DNA of 48,006 nt from Nitrospirota bacterium. Lineage in GTDB: Bacteria > Nitrospirota > Nitrospiria > JACQBZ01. The stretch is taken from NCBI GenBank assembly GCA_016194285.1, contig JACQBZ010000078.1, forward strand, positions 1 to 48,006. The letters run 5' to 3'. The notes beneath the pieces were generated by a model that worked only from the letters and a program-made list of their open reading frames with translations, was not told the origin of the DNA and searched no databases. Position 1 is the first letter of the stretch. The number at the start of each line of letters is the position of its first letter. Both the position numbers and the translations under genes were made by a program. This document shows positions 8,073 to 15,700 of this stretch, piece by piece.

Positions 8073-8993
8073 TTAATCCTTGGCGCATCGGAACCCGTAC
8101 GTATAATCCGAATGCCACCCGTCCTTCTCCCGGGGGCCGACCGTCGGAAGAACCGCCAATCGCGCCGCGGTTCTCGAAAAAGCGGCCTCGGTCAAATAGG
8201 ATCCCCCGCGGATGATCTTAAAGCTTCCGGATTCTTTCACCGTCCTCAGCGGGTTTCCGGGATAAGACCGATAGGCCGTGGCCGTCCATTCCCTCACGTT
8301 GCCGGCCATGTCATACACCCCGTACGGGCTGACATCCTCCGGGTGACTGCCGACCGGCGCTTTCCAGCCCGGAACCTGGTAGTGTTCTTGGCCCGCAGGC
8401 GCCTTCCAGGCCGCGCTGCTCTCCAAGGTGTTCGTGCGGCCGGCCTCAAACCGATCGCCCCACGGCCAGAGACGCCCGTCCGTCCCCCGCGCGGCCTTCT
8501 CCCATTCGGCCTCCGTCGGAAGACGCCGGCCGACCCATTGACAGTAACGAACCGCATCAAACCAGTCGACGTCCGAGACGGGATAGTTGTCATACCCCTC
8601 CGGGAAATGATCCGCCCGACCGGCTTCCTTCCAGTAACCCGGATACTTCTTTGAGCCCGTCGCATTCAAAAATTGAAGGTACTGGGCCTCCGTGACTTCA
8701 TAACGGTCGATGGTGAACGCCCGGACATAGACCTTCTGCTGCGGAAGTTCATCCACCCCGATCTCAAAACCGATCTTCCCGTCTTGTTCGGTGCTGCCCA
8801 TCAGAAACCAACCGGCCGGCACATTGACCATATCGGTTGTCGGTTGTGCGTTGTGCGTTGTGAGTGGCATGGAAGCACACCCAAACAAAAGTGGAAAGGT
8901 TAAAACAAAGGTTAAAAGATAAAAAGGTTGCAAGGGTGAAAGTTTTTGTTCTACCACCTTTGTACTTTTCAACTTTTGAACCTTTGAACTCAT
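8073..8993 (-). CDS. FGE/SUMF1-fold lipoprotein without catalytic cysteine pair
   Basis: ATG 8993 overlaps the upstream stop by ATGA and has AAGGA six bases ahead. The 306-residue product has a basic n-region, hydrophobic core and lipobox LFGC (Cys39). It then carries a complete FGE-sulfatase domain (about 58-306): MVNVPAGWFLMG, IDRYEVT, RRLPTEAEWEKAARG, DMAGNVREW, IIRGGSY and terminal GFRCAKD. Authentic formylglycine-generating enzymes need two active-site cysteines shortly before the final GFRC motif. Here that stretch has none, so sulfatase activation is not expected. The related EgtB/PvdO non-heme iron proteins use this fold differently. Probably a lipid-anchored accessory protein of the cytochrome locus. 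Confidence 0.88.
   Translation of the reverse strand: MSSKVQKLKSTKVVEQKLSPLQPFYLLTFVLTFPLLFGCASMPLTTHNAQPTTDMVNVPAGWFLMGSTEQDGKIGFEIGVDELPQQKVYVRAFTIDRYEVTEAQYLQFLNATGSKKYPGYWKEAGRADHFPEGYDNYPVSDVDWFDAVRYCQWVGRRLPTEAEWEKAARGTDGRLWPWGDRFEAGRTNTLESSAAWKAPAGQEHYQVPGWKAPVGSHPEDVSPYGVYDMAGNVREWTATAYRSYPGNPLRTVKESGSFKIIRGGSYLTEAAFSRTAARLAVLPTVGPREKDGWHSDYTYGFRCAKD
8889..8988. repeat. Inverted octamer array in signal-peptide coding DNA (copy 2)
   Basis: AAAGGTTC-like units on the 5' side of the gene (minus strand) and AACCTTT-like units on the 3' side occupy codons about 2-35 of the lipoprotein. They encode the KVQKLK n-region and the LLTF...LTF h-region. Same pattern as at 3.7, 9.75 and 10.6 kb. 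Confidence 0.7.
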
Positions 8994-9799
8994 TTTATGT
9001 CCTTCGCGCACCGGAAACCGAAATCCGGCTGGGCCAATTCGGCCAGGCGGAAATGTCGGTGGGCCGGTCGTGCAAAGGGGTTGGCCGGCATGCCCCACGA
9101 CCCCCCCCGCAGGATGCGAAATTTCTTGTCCGGAGCAATGGTCTTGGGAGCCCCCGGATAGGATTGAAAAATGGAGGAGGTCCATTCCATCGCGTTTCCG
9201 GCCATGTCCTGCACGCCGTATGGGCTTGCGCCATCGGGAAAACTCCCGACGGGTGTCGTCCAGTTCCGCTTCGAGTCTTCCGTATTAAGCCGTTTAAGCT
9301 CCAATTGGTTGCCCCAGGGCCAAAGACGCCCGTCCGTCCCCCGCGCGGCCTTCTCCCATTCTTCTTCGGTCGGAAGGCGCTTGCCTGCCCAGCGACAGTA
9401 AGCCTCGGCGTCATTAAAATTCACATCAATCACGGGATGATTGTCTTCCGGCGCCGGGTACCCGAATTCTTTATAGTCCTTCCAGATCGACGGCGGTTCA
9501 TGTCCGGTTGCGGTCACAAACTTCCGATACGGACCGATCGTGACCTCATATCGATCCATCCAGAACGCCGGAACGGATGCCTTGTGTTTGGGAATGGAAT
9601 CCATGCCCACCTCGAACCCGATCTTACCGTCGTTGGAATCACTGCCCATCACGAACTCCCCGCCGGAAACCAGCACCATGTCATCCGGCCCAACGGCCTT
9701 TGCGGCTGAAAGGTTGAAGGGTTGAAGGGTTAGCAAGGTTAATAAGAGAAACGGCCTTCCAACCCTCCAACACTTGAACCTTTGAACCTTTAAACTCAT
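8990..9799 (-). CDS. Secreted FGE/SUMF1-fold protein without catalytic cysteine pair
   Basis: ATG 9799 forms an ATGA overlap with the preceding gene's stop. A further ATG six codons upstream is possible but unnecessary. The 269-residue product has a Sec signal peptide (core FLLLTLLTL, cleavage around residues 33-35) and no lipobox. The FGE-sulfatase domain begins at DDMVLVSGGEFVMG and contains MDRYEVT, KRLPTEEEWEKAARG, DMAGNAMEW, ILRGGSW and GFRCAKD. The segment between RGGSW and GFRC has no cysteine, so it lacks the copper-binding Cys pair of true formylglycine-generating enzymes. It is the second of three adjacent, clearly related copies, all linked by four-base overlaps. Confidence 0.88.
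   Translation of the reverse strand: MSLKVQRFKCWRVGRPFLLLTLLTLQPFNLSAAKAVGPDDMVLVSGGEFVMGSDSNDGKIGFEVGMDSIPKHKASVPAFWMDRYEVTIGPYRKFVTATGHEPPSIWKDYKEFGYPAPEDNHPVIDVNFNDAEAYCRWAGKRLPTEEEWEKAARGTDGRLWPWGNQLELKRLNTEDSKRNWTTPVGSFPDGASPYGVQDMAGNAMEWTSSIFQSYPGAPKTIAPDKKFRILRGGSWGMPANPFARPAHRHFRLAELAQPDFGFRCAKDIK
9704..9794. repeat. Inverted octamer array in signal-peptide coding DNA (copy 3, clearest)
   Basis: On the minus strand two AAAGGTTC units occur directly after the start codon. Further on are AACCCTTC, AACCCTTC, AACCTTTC in tandem, a strict 8-base period. The two arms are roughly complementary. They encode KVQRFK and then LTLQPFNL of the signal peptide. Confidence 0.8.
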
Positions 9800-10662
9800 T
9801 TTACGTCCATCGTGCACCGGAAACCGATCGACCGATGTCGCTTTTCAGGTTCACGGGCCATGCTGCGGCTGGCCGACCGGGCATAGGGCTCGCCCGGCAA
9901 GGTATAGGCGCCGCCTTTGACGACCCTGGTTTTCCCGAACGCGCCCCGAACGAGCTTGCTTCCCGGATAGGCCTGATACCAGTCGGCCGTCCATTCGGCG
10001 ACATTTCCGGCCATGTCGTAAACACCGTACGGACTGACGCCCTTTGGGAAACTTCCGACCGGCAAGGTCCCCCCGGTTTTATATTCTTGAACATTGGCCT
10101 TTTGGGGGTCAAAGATATTTCCCCAGGGCCAGATTCGCCCGTCCGTCCCCCGCGCGGCTTTCTCCCATTCGGCCTCCGTCGGCAGCCGTTTTCCGGCCCA
10201 TTCGCAATACGCCTCCGCATCCTCCCATGATACATAAATAACCGGATGGTTTTCAAACTCTTTTGGAACGCCGCCCTCCCGGGCCCAGGGATAAATCTCC
10301 GGAAACCGTGGATCGCCTGGAGGCTTTCTCCCCGTCGCTTCGATGAACTTGCGGTATTGCTTCGCCGTCACCTCATACCGGTCGATATAGTACTCCTTCA
10401 GCTTTACCGTATGCTGCGGCAGTTCATCCACCCCCACGGTAAAACCGACCCGCCCGTCTTTCGGCAAGCTGCCCATTAAAAACTTCCCGGGCGGGATCAG
10501 GACCATGTCGTCCAGTGCAACCGCCCACGTCGTTGCAAGGGTGAAAGGTTGCAAGGTTAGAAAGGTCAGGAAGGCGAATAAACCTTTGAACCTTTTGCGC
10601 CTTTGCACATTTGCACCTTGCAACTTTACCCGCTCGTTCCCGGGTTTCTCCCCCCCGCGCAC
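9796..10662 (-). CDS. Secreted FGE/SUMF1-fold protein without catalytic cysteine pair (GTG start)
   Basis: The longest start is GTG 10662. A TTG at 10623, just after the stop of an adjacent cytochrome remnant, is an alternative that would match the compact starts of its two paralogues. The product (288 residues from GTG) has a basic leader, a hydrophobic core (LFAFLTFLTL) and a likely cleavage near residue 47. The FGE domain starts at DDMVLIPPGKFLMG and includes IDRYEVT, KRLPTEAEWEKAARG, DMAGNVAEW, VVKGGAY and GFRCTMD. It has no cysteine pair before GFRC, so formylglycine formation is not predicted. First of three FGE-fold genes in transcription order, directly behind the cytochrome remnant. 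Confidence 0.85.
   Translation of the reverse strand: MRGGEKPGNERVKLQGANVQRRKRFKGLFAFLTFLTLQPFTLATTWAVALDDMVLIPPGKFLMGSLPKDGRVGFTVGVDELPQHTVKLKEYYIDRYEVTAKQYRKFIEATGRKPPGDPRFPEIYPWAREGGVPKEFENHPVIYVSWEDAEAYCEWAGKRLPTEAEWEKAARGTDGRIWPWGNIFDPQKANVQEYKTGGTLPVGSFPKGVSPYGVYDMAGNVAEWTADWYQAYPGSKLVRGAFGKTRVVKGGAYTLPGEPYARSASRSMAREPEKRHRSIGFRCTMDVK
10531..10626. repeat. Inverted octamer array in signal-peptide coding DNA (copy 4)
   Basis: Minus-strand units GCAAATGT, GCAAAGGC, GCAAAAGG and AAAGGTTT (8-base period) face AACCTTGC, AACCTTTC, ACCCTTGC units. They encode the basic and hydrophobic halves of the signal peptide of the first FGE-fold protein. Confidence 0.75.
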
Positions 10663-10748
10663 CAGCGAGCATTCGGCGTACCGGTGCTCGTGGCCTGATA
10701 GGCACAGGAGTCCATCACCTCATTATGGCAATGGAGATAACAAATCTC
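10626..10748 (-). pseudogene. C-terminal remnant of a multiheme cytochrome
   Basis: The minus strand encodes about 40 codons ending in TAA (10626-10628). They closely match the last residues of the large cytochrome at 12796: C-YLH-CHNEVMDSC, then SSTGTP-like and RWCAGGRNPGTSG. An in-frame TAA lies immediately upstream (10749-10751), so only the tail survives. The nucleotide match to the intact gene is clear but diverged and follows codon positions, so this is an old paralogue rather than a recent target-site duplication. The unusual CX3CH heme-like motif is kept in both copies. The 3' end overlaps the start of the following FGE-fold gene in another frame. Confidence 0.75.
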
Positions 10749-10805
10749 TTAGTCCCTAAGATGTACCAACCTCCAGTAGTGCACTATGGAGATTTTACCC
10801 AGGAT

Positions 10806-11264
10806 TTACCCACCGATAATCACCTCCGGTAGAGGATTTCCATGTGCATCAAAAGAGCCAACAAAGTTATCATCGAATATTTGGATTAAATCTTCTTGTG
10901 TGGTCATCTGAGAACCGATAATCGTTTCTGGTAAGGGATCTCCATTATAGTCCACCCTTTCTGTCCAATTCTCGTCAAATGTCTGTATATCAACCTCCCC
11001 AGCTGCAACATTCATTGGCATTTCTGGGACTGAAGGATCAGCACTGTTTTGAACATTACCGCTGTGAGACTCAACAGTTGTTCCCAAAAAAGCCAGGTGG
11101 TCTTGCAGTTTATCTTCATTTGCTTTGAGGTTATCCTTGTTTGCGTTGACAAATATATCTTCTCCGCTTCCCTCAACCCTACCGCACCCATTTAGTTGTA
11201 CAACGAGATATGAAGATAAGGTCAGTGTCAAGAATAAGGAGAAAAAAGTGACCTTCAGCTTCAT
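10806..11264 (-). CDS. Small putative lipoprotein with two C-terminal repeats, unknown function
   Basis: ATG 11264 follows a good ribosome site (GGAGG, 6-7 bases ahead). The 152-residue product has a signal peptide and lipobox LNGC (Cys27), then a hydrophilic, Asn/Asp/Glu-rich segment. Two copies of a 23-residue repeat follow (about 95-117 and 129-151). Each has F-D-[ED]-N near the start, an aromatic/acidic turn, and G[DN]PLPE then IIG at the end. I do not recognise a family. The DNA is AT-richer than the flanking cytochrome and FGE genes, as is the upstream FG-GAP gene, so the pair probably arrived together by transfer. The C-terminus ends inside the second repeat, so it may be a complete short protein or a truncated longer repeat protein. 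Confidence 0.75.
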   Translation of the reverse strand: MKLKVTFFSLFLTLTLSSYLVVQLNGCGRVEGSGEDIFVNANKDNLKANEDKLQDHLAFLGTTVESHSGNVQNSADPSVPEMPMNVAAGEVDIQTFDENWTERVDYNGDPLPETIIGSQMTTQEDLIQIFDDNFVGSFDAHGNPLPEVIIGG

Positions 11265-11310
11265 AATTCAGTCCTCCAAACTGGTTGTCTGTTGTGTTTT
11301 GATCACTTTT

Positions 11311-12597
11311 CTATTTTGCACCCGATACAGAAATACCAAGGCCATCTGCCGCAGCGACTCCATTGAATTGATATTTGAGCCCCCAGATGAATTGGGCGGG
11401 GGTTATGTAGACATAGGCACTCCCCGCACCAAGCCGCCCACCAGGAGATGCAGAAGGAGCACCCACAATCACTGCTGGCGTATTGCTTGTTGTGACACCC
11501 CCTGCACCAGAAACAGACCAGCCGAAATAATTATAAGAAGCACCTCCATCAATTCTGACATTTTGTGTTCCGTCCAAGCCACTATAGATATAAGCGGCTC
11601 CCGCATTCGTTTTTCCAGGAGGGTCGAAATATGGAGCCCCTATAATATAATCCGAGCAGGAGGAATAATCCACATTTCCAGCGCTTGACACGGAATGTCC
11701 AAAGTGGTCGTATGCAACGACTCCAGAATGCGTGCGGATAAGATTACCCGTCGCTCCATTGTAAATATAGGCCATTCCGTTGTCGGTCGCCCCTTCATAT
11801 TCCGCTCCTACAATGATGTCGGCCTTCCCATCACAGGTAAAGTCACCAGCGGAAACAGACTGAGCACCACTTTCGCCACCGGTGTCGATTTTATAAAGTG
11901 CTACTCCCGAAGCACCGGAATAGACAATGACATCGTATATGCCACAGGATCCACAAGGGTTTCCCACAATTATGTCCGCCTTTCCATCACCATTGACATC
12001 TCCTGCAGCAACGGGGCCGAATTGTTCACCGGAAGGGGGAGCAAAGGTGTAGAGTAGTGCCCCTGTTGCCCCGGAAAATACATACACACGACCACCTGTA
12101 AGGCTAAAACCACCCGTAACAATCAAATCGCTCCTGCCATCACCATCCACATCCCCCGCAGTGACATAAGATCCAAGTCCATCATTAGCGGCAGAGCCAT
12201 TAAATCGGTAAAGAAGCGCCCCTGTTGCCCCGGAATAAACAAAGACACTCCCTGCATTGGAATGTCCGCTAGGATCGGCATTAGGAGCACCGACGATCAG
12301 GTCTCCCCTTCCGTCGCCGTTCACGTCCCCTGCCATAGCAACAGAATAACCCAACCAATCCCCTGCAACACTACCATTGAATGTGTAAAGCAGGGCTCCG
12401 TTTGATCCGGAGTAAACATATGCACTACCTGCATCGGTTCGGCTGCTTGGATTTGCTAAATAGGCCCCGACTATTACATCCGCTATACCATCGCCGTTCA
12501 CATCGGTTATGAATACGGCCGCTGCTTCTGAAACTAAAAACCAGTTAATCACGAAAAAGAAAAATAAGACTACTCGAGCATTGAAATGTTTACCCAT
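11311..12597 (-). CDS. FG-GAP (integrin-alpha-like) beta-propeller, secreted
   Basis: ATG 12597 is chosen over the upstream frame opening because AAGGAGGTG lies seven bases ahead. The 428-residue product begins with a strong hydrophobic signal peptide (FFFFVINWF, cleavage after EAAA near residue 26). Seven FG-GAP repeats follow, five with calcium-loop-like DxNGDGxxD (DVNGDGIAD, DVNGDGRGD, DVDGDGRSD, DVNGDGKAD, DFTCDGKAD) and two degenerate. Seven repeats match the seven-bladed integrin alpha propeller. Each blade pairs AGSAYVYSG with LLYTFNG-like strands. Base composition is AT-richer than its neighbours and the gene interrupts an otherwise cytochrome-to-FGE arrangement, suggesting acquisition. 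Likely a calcium-stabilised extracellular binding protein. Confidence 0.88.
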   Translation of the reverse strand: MGKHFNARVVLFFFFVINWFLVSEAAAVFITDVNGDGIADVIVGAYLANPSSRTDAGSAYVYSGSNGALLYTFNGSVAGDWLGYSVAMAGDVNGDGRGDLIVGAPNADPSGHSNAGSVFVYSGATGALLYRFNGSAANDGLGSYVTAGDVDGDGRSDLIVTGGFSLTGGRVYVFSGATGALLYTFAPPSGEQFGPVAAGDVNGDGKADIIVGNPCGSCGIYDVIVYSGASGVALYKIDTGGESGAQSVSAGDFTCDGKADIIVGAEYEGATDNGMAYIYNGATGNLIRTHSGVVAYDHFGHSVSSAGNVDYSSCSDYIIGAPYFDPPGKTNAGAAYIYSGLDGTQNVRIDGGASYNYFGWSVSGAGGVTTSNTPAVIVGAPSASPGGRLGAGSAYVYITPAQFIWGLKYQFNGVAAADGLGISVSGAK

Positions 12598-12632
12598 AAC
12601 ACACCTCCTTCGTTTTGTCTGCACTCCGTCTA

Positions 12633-12651
12633 AAGTTCATTCTATGATCAC
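12633..12651. promoter_or_regulatory. Palindrome resembling the MarR-type operator, upstream of FG-GAP gene
   Basis: Arms GTTCAT and ATGATC around a three-base TCT centre (12635-12649) match the operator-like palindrome at 37802-37820 in 16 of 18 bases on the minus strand. It lies 36-54 bases upstream of the FG-GAP start. It could be chance, and no clear -35/-10 pair accompanies it. Confidence 0.3.
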
Positions 12652-12699
12652 GCATAAACACCCAAGGTTAGAACTTTTAACACCCCCTTCCTGCTAGGT

Positions 12700-12795
12700 C
12701 ACATGGTAGTTAAAGGGTTACCTTGAACTTTTATACTCTTCAATAATCGTTTCCCCTCTTTCAACTGTTGAACTGCTCTATCATCCATACATGCA
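12700..12795 (-). other. Vestigial signal-peptide start with octamer-like arm after the large cytochrome
   Basis: Immediately after the cytochrome stop, the minus strand carries ATG codons and a 28-codon frame (MDDRAVQQLKEGK..., ending IKVQGNPLTTM). Its DNA resembles a decayed left arm of the octamer arrays. It looks like the leftover 5' end of an FGE-type gene whose body was replaced by the FG-GAP insert. The rest of the 12598-12795 gap is AT-rich and carries no other gene I can see. Confidence 0.4.
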
Positions 12796-15700
12796 TTACC
12801 CGCTGGTTCCCGGATTCCTACCCCCTGCGCACCATCTCGCCCGAGGAGTGCCGGTGCTGCTGTCCTGATATTCGCAGGAATCCATGACTTCATTATGGCA
12901 GCGCAGATAGCATCGGAACCCGGAACCGTCATAGAACCACATCGGCTTCTGGGCCGTGGTCCCTTCCACGGTCGGGCCGAAATTGATGAGGTGCGTTCCC
13001 CTCACGCCGTCCACGATTCCGTCCACACTGTCATCCGCCAGCCCTACACCGTGACCATCACCGTAGATGGTATTGAGCGCTTCGATGTTCGAATGAACAT
13101 TATAATGGCATTCATGACACATCGCGCCGCTCCACCGCAGATGGTACATATGAAGGTTTCCGTTCCACCACGAGTCGACGCCGGCGGAAGAAGGAGCCAG
13201 ACCAAAGAACCGGGTCAGGCTGCGGTCTTTGTCGCCCAGCGTGGACTGCCCAAAATAGGTCGTCGTCACGTCCGGATCGAAAGCGGCGCGATCATGGCAC
13301 TGGAAGCAGAGCAAGAACTTTTGAAAGTGACTGTTGTTCGAACCTTTTCCACCGCCAGCGATGCCGTGGCCGGCACCAGCCCCCCCCGTACCAGGCCCAT
13401 TGTACCCGTCCCCATCGGTGCAGCCCGGGGGATCTTGCTGCTCAAAACATCTCCCGGGGGCCAGAATGTTTGTATCGTAATTGGCCCGCAAGAGGCGACG
13501 ATGAATCGAGCCGTGGGGCCCGATGGGTTGGCCCGGCCGTCCGGTGACATACGGAACATCGTTATTCAACGCGGGCCAGATGTCGGTCGGCCGCAGATTA
13601 GACTCCGTTAAGGGACCCAAGAAACCCGGGGTCACTGGAGCATCGTTCAACGTATTATCGTACGCGTCGTATTTATTGTTGTTGTGGCAGTCCGTGCATT
13701 GGATCGTCAGGTTGGACAGCGCGTTGCTCGCGACCCCCGCGGAAGGAAGTGTATCGCTTCCCGTCTGACACCCGGTGATATCAAAGGCCGCCGCCAATTG
13801 TTTACACAACTGCGGGGAGCCGTTCCGACCCGGCATCACGACGGGATGATAGGCCGGATTCTTGGTTTGCTGTGTGTGCGAAAAGACCAACGTCCCGTAG
13901 CGAGCCAGGTCCACGCTGATCATCTCGGGCGTATCCAGATCTTTAGACAGGGGGTTGAACTCGCGCCATTTGTTGCTGAAACCTTTAAAGCTGAATTGAT
14001 CGCCCGTCGTGCCGTTGGTCGGATCCGAACGGGAAGAAAAAGGGATTGAAACATAGCTCGCGTAATTGGGGGGTACGGATAAGATCGCGACATCGTCCGG
14101 ATATCGGTATTGTCTTCCCGAAACCGGCCCGAAGAGATTGGTATAACTGTTGCCGTGGCACCGGAAACAAACCTCATACACATAGGGATCCCGATTGGCC
14201 GATGTCCCGTTAATCGTCGTATCGGTCCCGCAGATCACGAAGCCGGGTTCGCACCGACCCACCGCGATGGGATGAGTCCCTAAGATGTCAATCCCGATAC
14301 CCTTCATTCCTTTTAAGCGCCCACCCTCTCCATTGGCGTTGGGCGGATTTGCATTCGGCGCGCCGTTATAGGACAAGGCGGCAAAGTTGGGACTGTTCAC
14401 CTGATGCGGGTTGTGGCAGTCTACGCATTCCACGTGCGCCACGTCCGGCGTGCTGATGCCGGGCGTCTCTTCATTGATGACAGGGGCCATCGCCAATCCT
14501 TCGCTCATAAGCTGCACCCCTTCCTGAGACCGGGAAATGAAAACCGGTTCATGTCCACCGGCCAATTGAAGACACATCGCGCTCCCCGTACCGCTGCCGC
14601 CTGCGCAGATTGAGCTGTCCTTGTTGAACTCGGAAAAAATATCCGGCGCGATACGCGCGGCCCCGGCGACAAACCTCAGATTGGCGCCGGTCGTCGGATC
14701 CCCGGCCGGCAAAAGATTCGGAATAATCGAATTCACGCCCGTTCCATTGGGCGAATGGCAAAGAAAGCAGGTGTTTTCGACTGCATCGCTTCCCCCGAAG
14801 GTCGTTACTCCCTCTCGATGAAGTCGCTTGGCCCCCTGGGCCGTGTGCGGATCGTGACAGTTGCGGCAGGCATAGGCTCCCACCGTATGCGTCGTGTCGC
14901 CGTCAAAATCGTAGGGGTTCGTGGAGTCGGGATAAGGCGCATGCACCGCTGTGCTCACGGAATGGGTGCTGGGGCTCCAACCCGGTTTGCTATGGCAATA
15001 CAGACAGATGATCTGTCCGGTCGCTGGGGTTGGCCCGCCCCCGTTATTGGGAAGGAATCCCGACTCGCTCGCATCCTGGAAGCGCGGGGCTCGAAGGAAT
15101 TTGGGATAGGTGACGGCATGGGGATTGTGACAGGAGGTGCATTGAACGTTTTCAAACGTCGAGGGCACCGCCGTGCTTCCGTATCGCTTCACACCGGTCT
15201 TGTACCCCCCGGCCGGAGCCAGAGGGGTCACATCGTTGATTCCTGCCGGAGTCGCACCGGGATCCACCAGCTCGGTATCCGTTACCGTGGCCAAGTTGGT
15301 ATCGAACCGAAACGAGATTGGATGGTCATTTTGAAGGTTTGTTCCCAGATACCGGGTGTCGCCGGTTAACTCGGGGTTCGAACCGCCGCCCGTTCCCAGA
15401 GGCATTTGACCGCCCGGTTGGACACCGCTCATGCCGATGGCCGTCCCCAAATAGCCGCCCGATTCGGGCTTGTTCACCACGCTCCCGATCGCGATCGTGC
15501 CGTCGTGACAGGACAGACAGAGCCGAGAATAACCGGTGGGTTTGTTTGGGTCATTCAGCGTCCCTTCAAATGAAAAGCTCCAGGTATTGTCATAAAGGAT
15601 ATAGGACTGTGTATTCTGATAGTCGATGTTGCGGTTCCAGAGCGGCGCTTTCAATGCGGTCGCCGTGGCATTGGAACCATGGGGGGTGTGGCAAAAGACG

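Noticed and set aside
3673-10626. CRISPR-like array from the short repeats.
   Set aside because: Units are 8 bases with no unique spacers, lie within coding sequence and no cas genes are present.
8073-10662. Sulfatase-activating formylglycine-generating enzymes.
   Set aside because: The catalytic cysteine pair is absent in all three copies, and no sulfatase gene is nearby.
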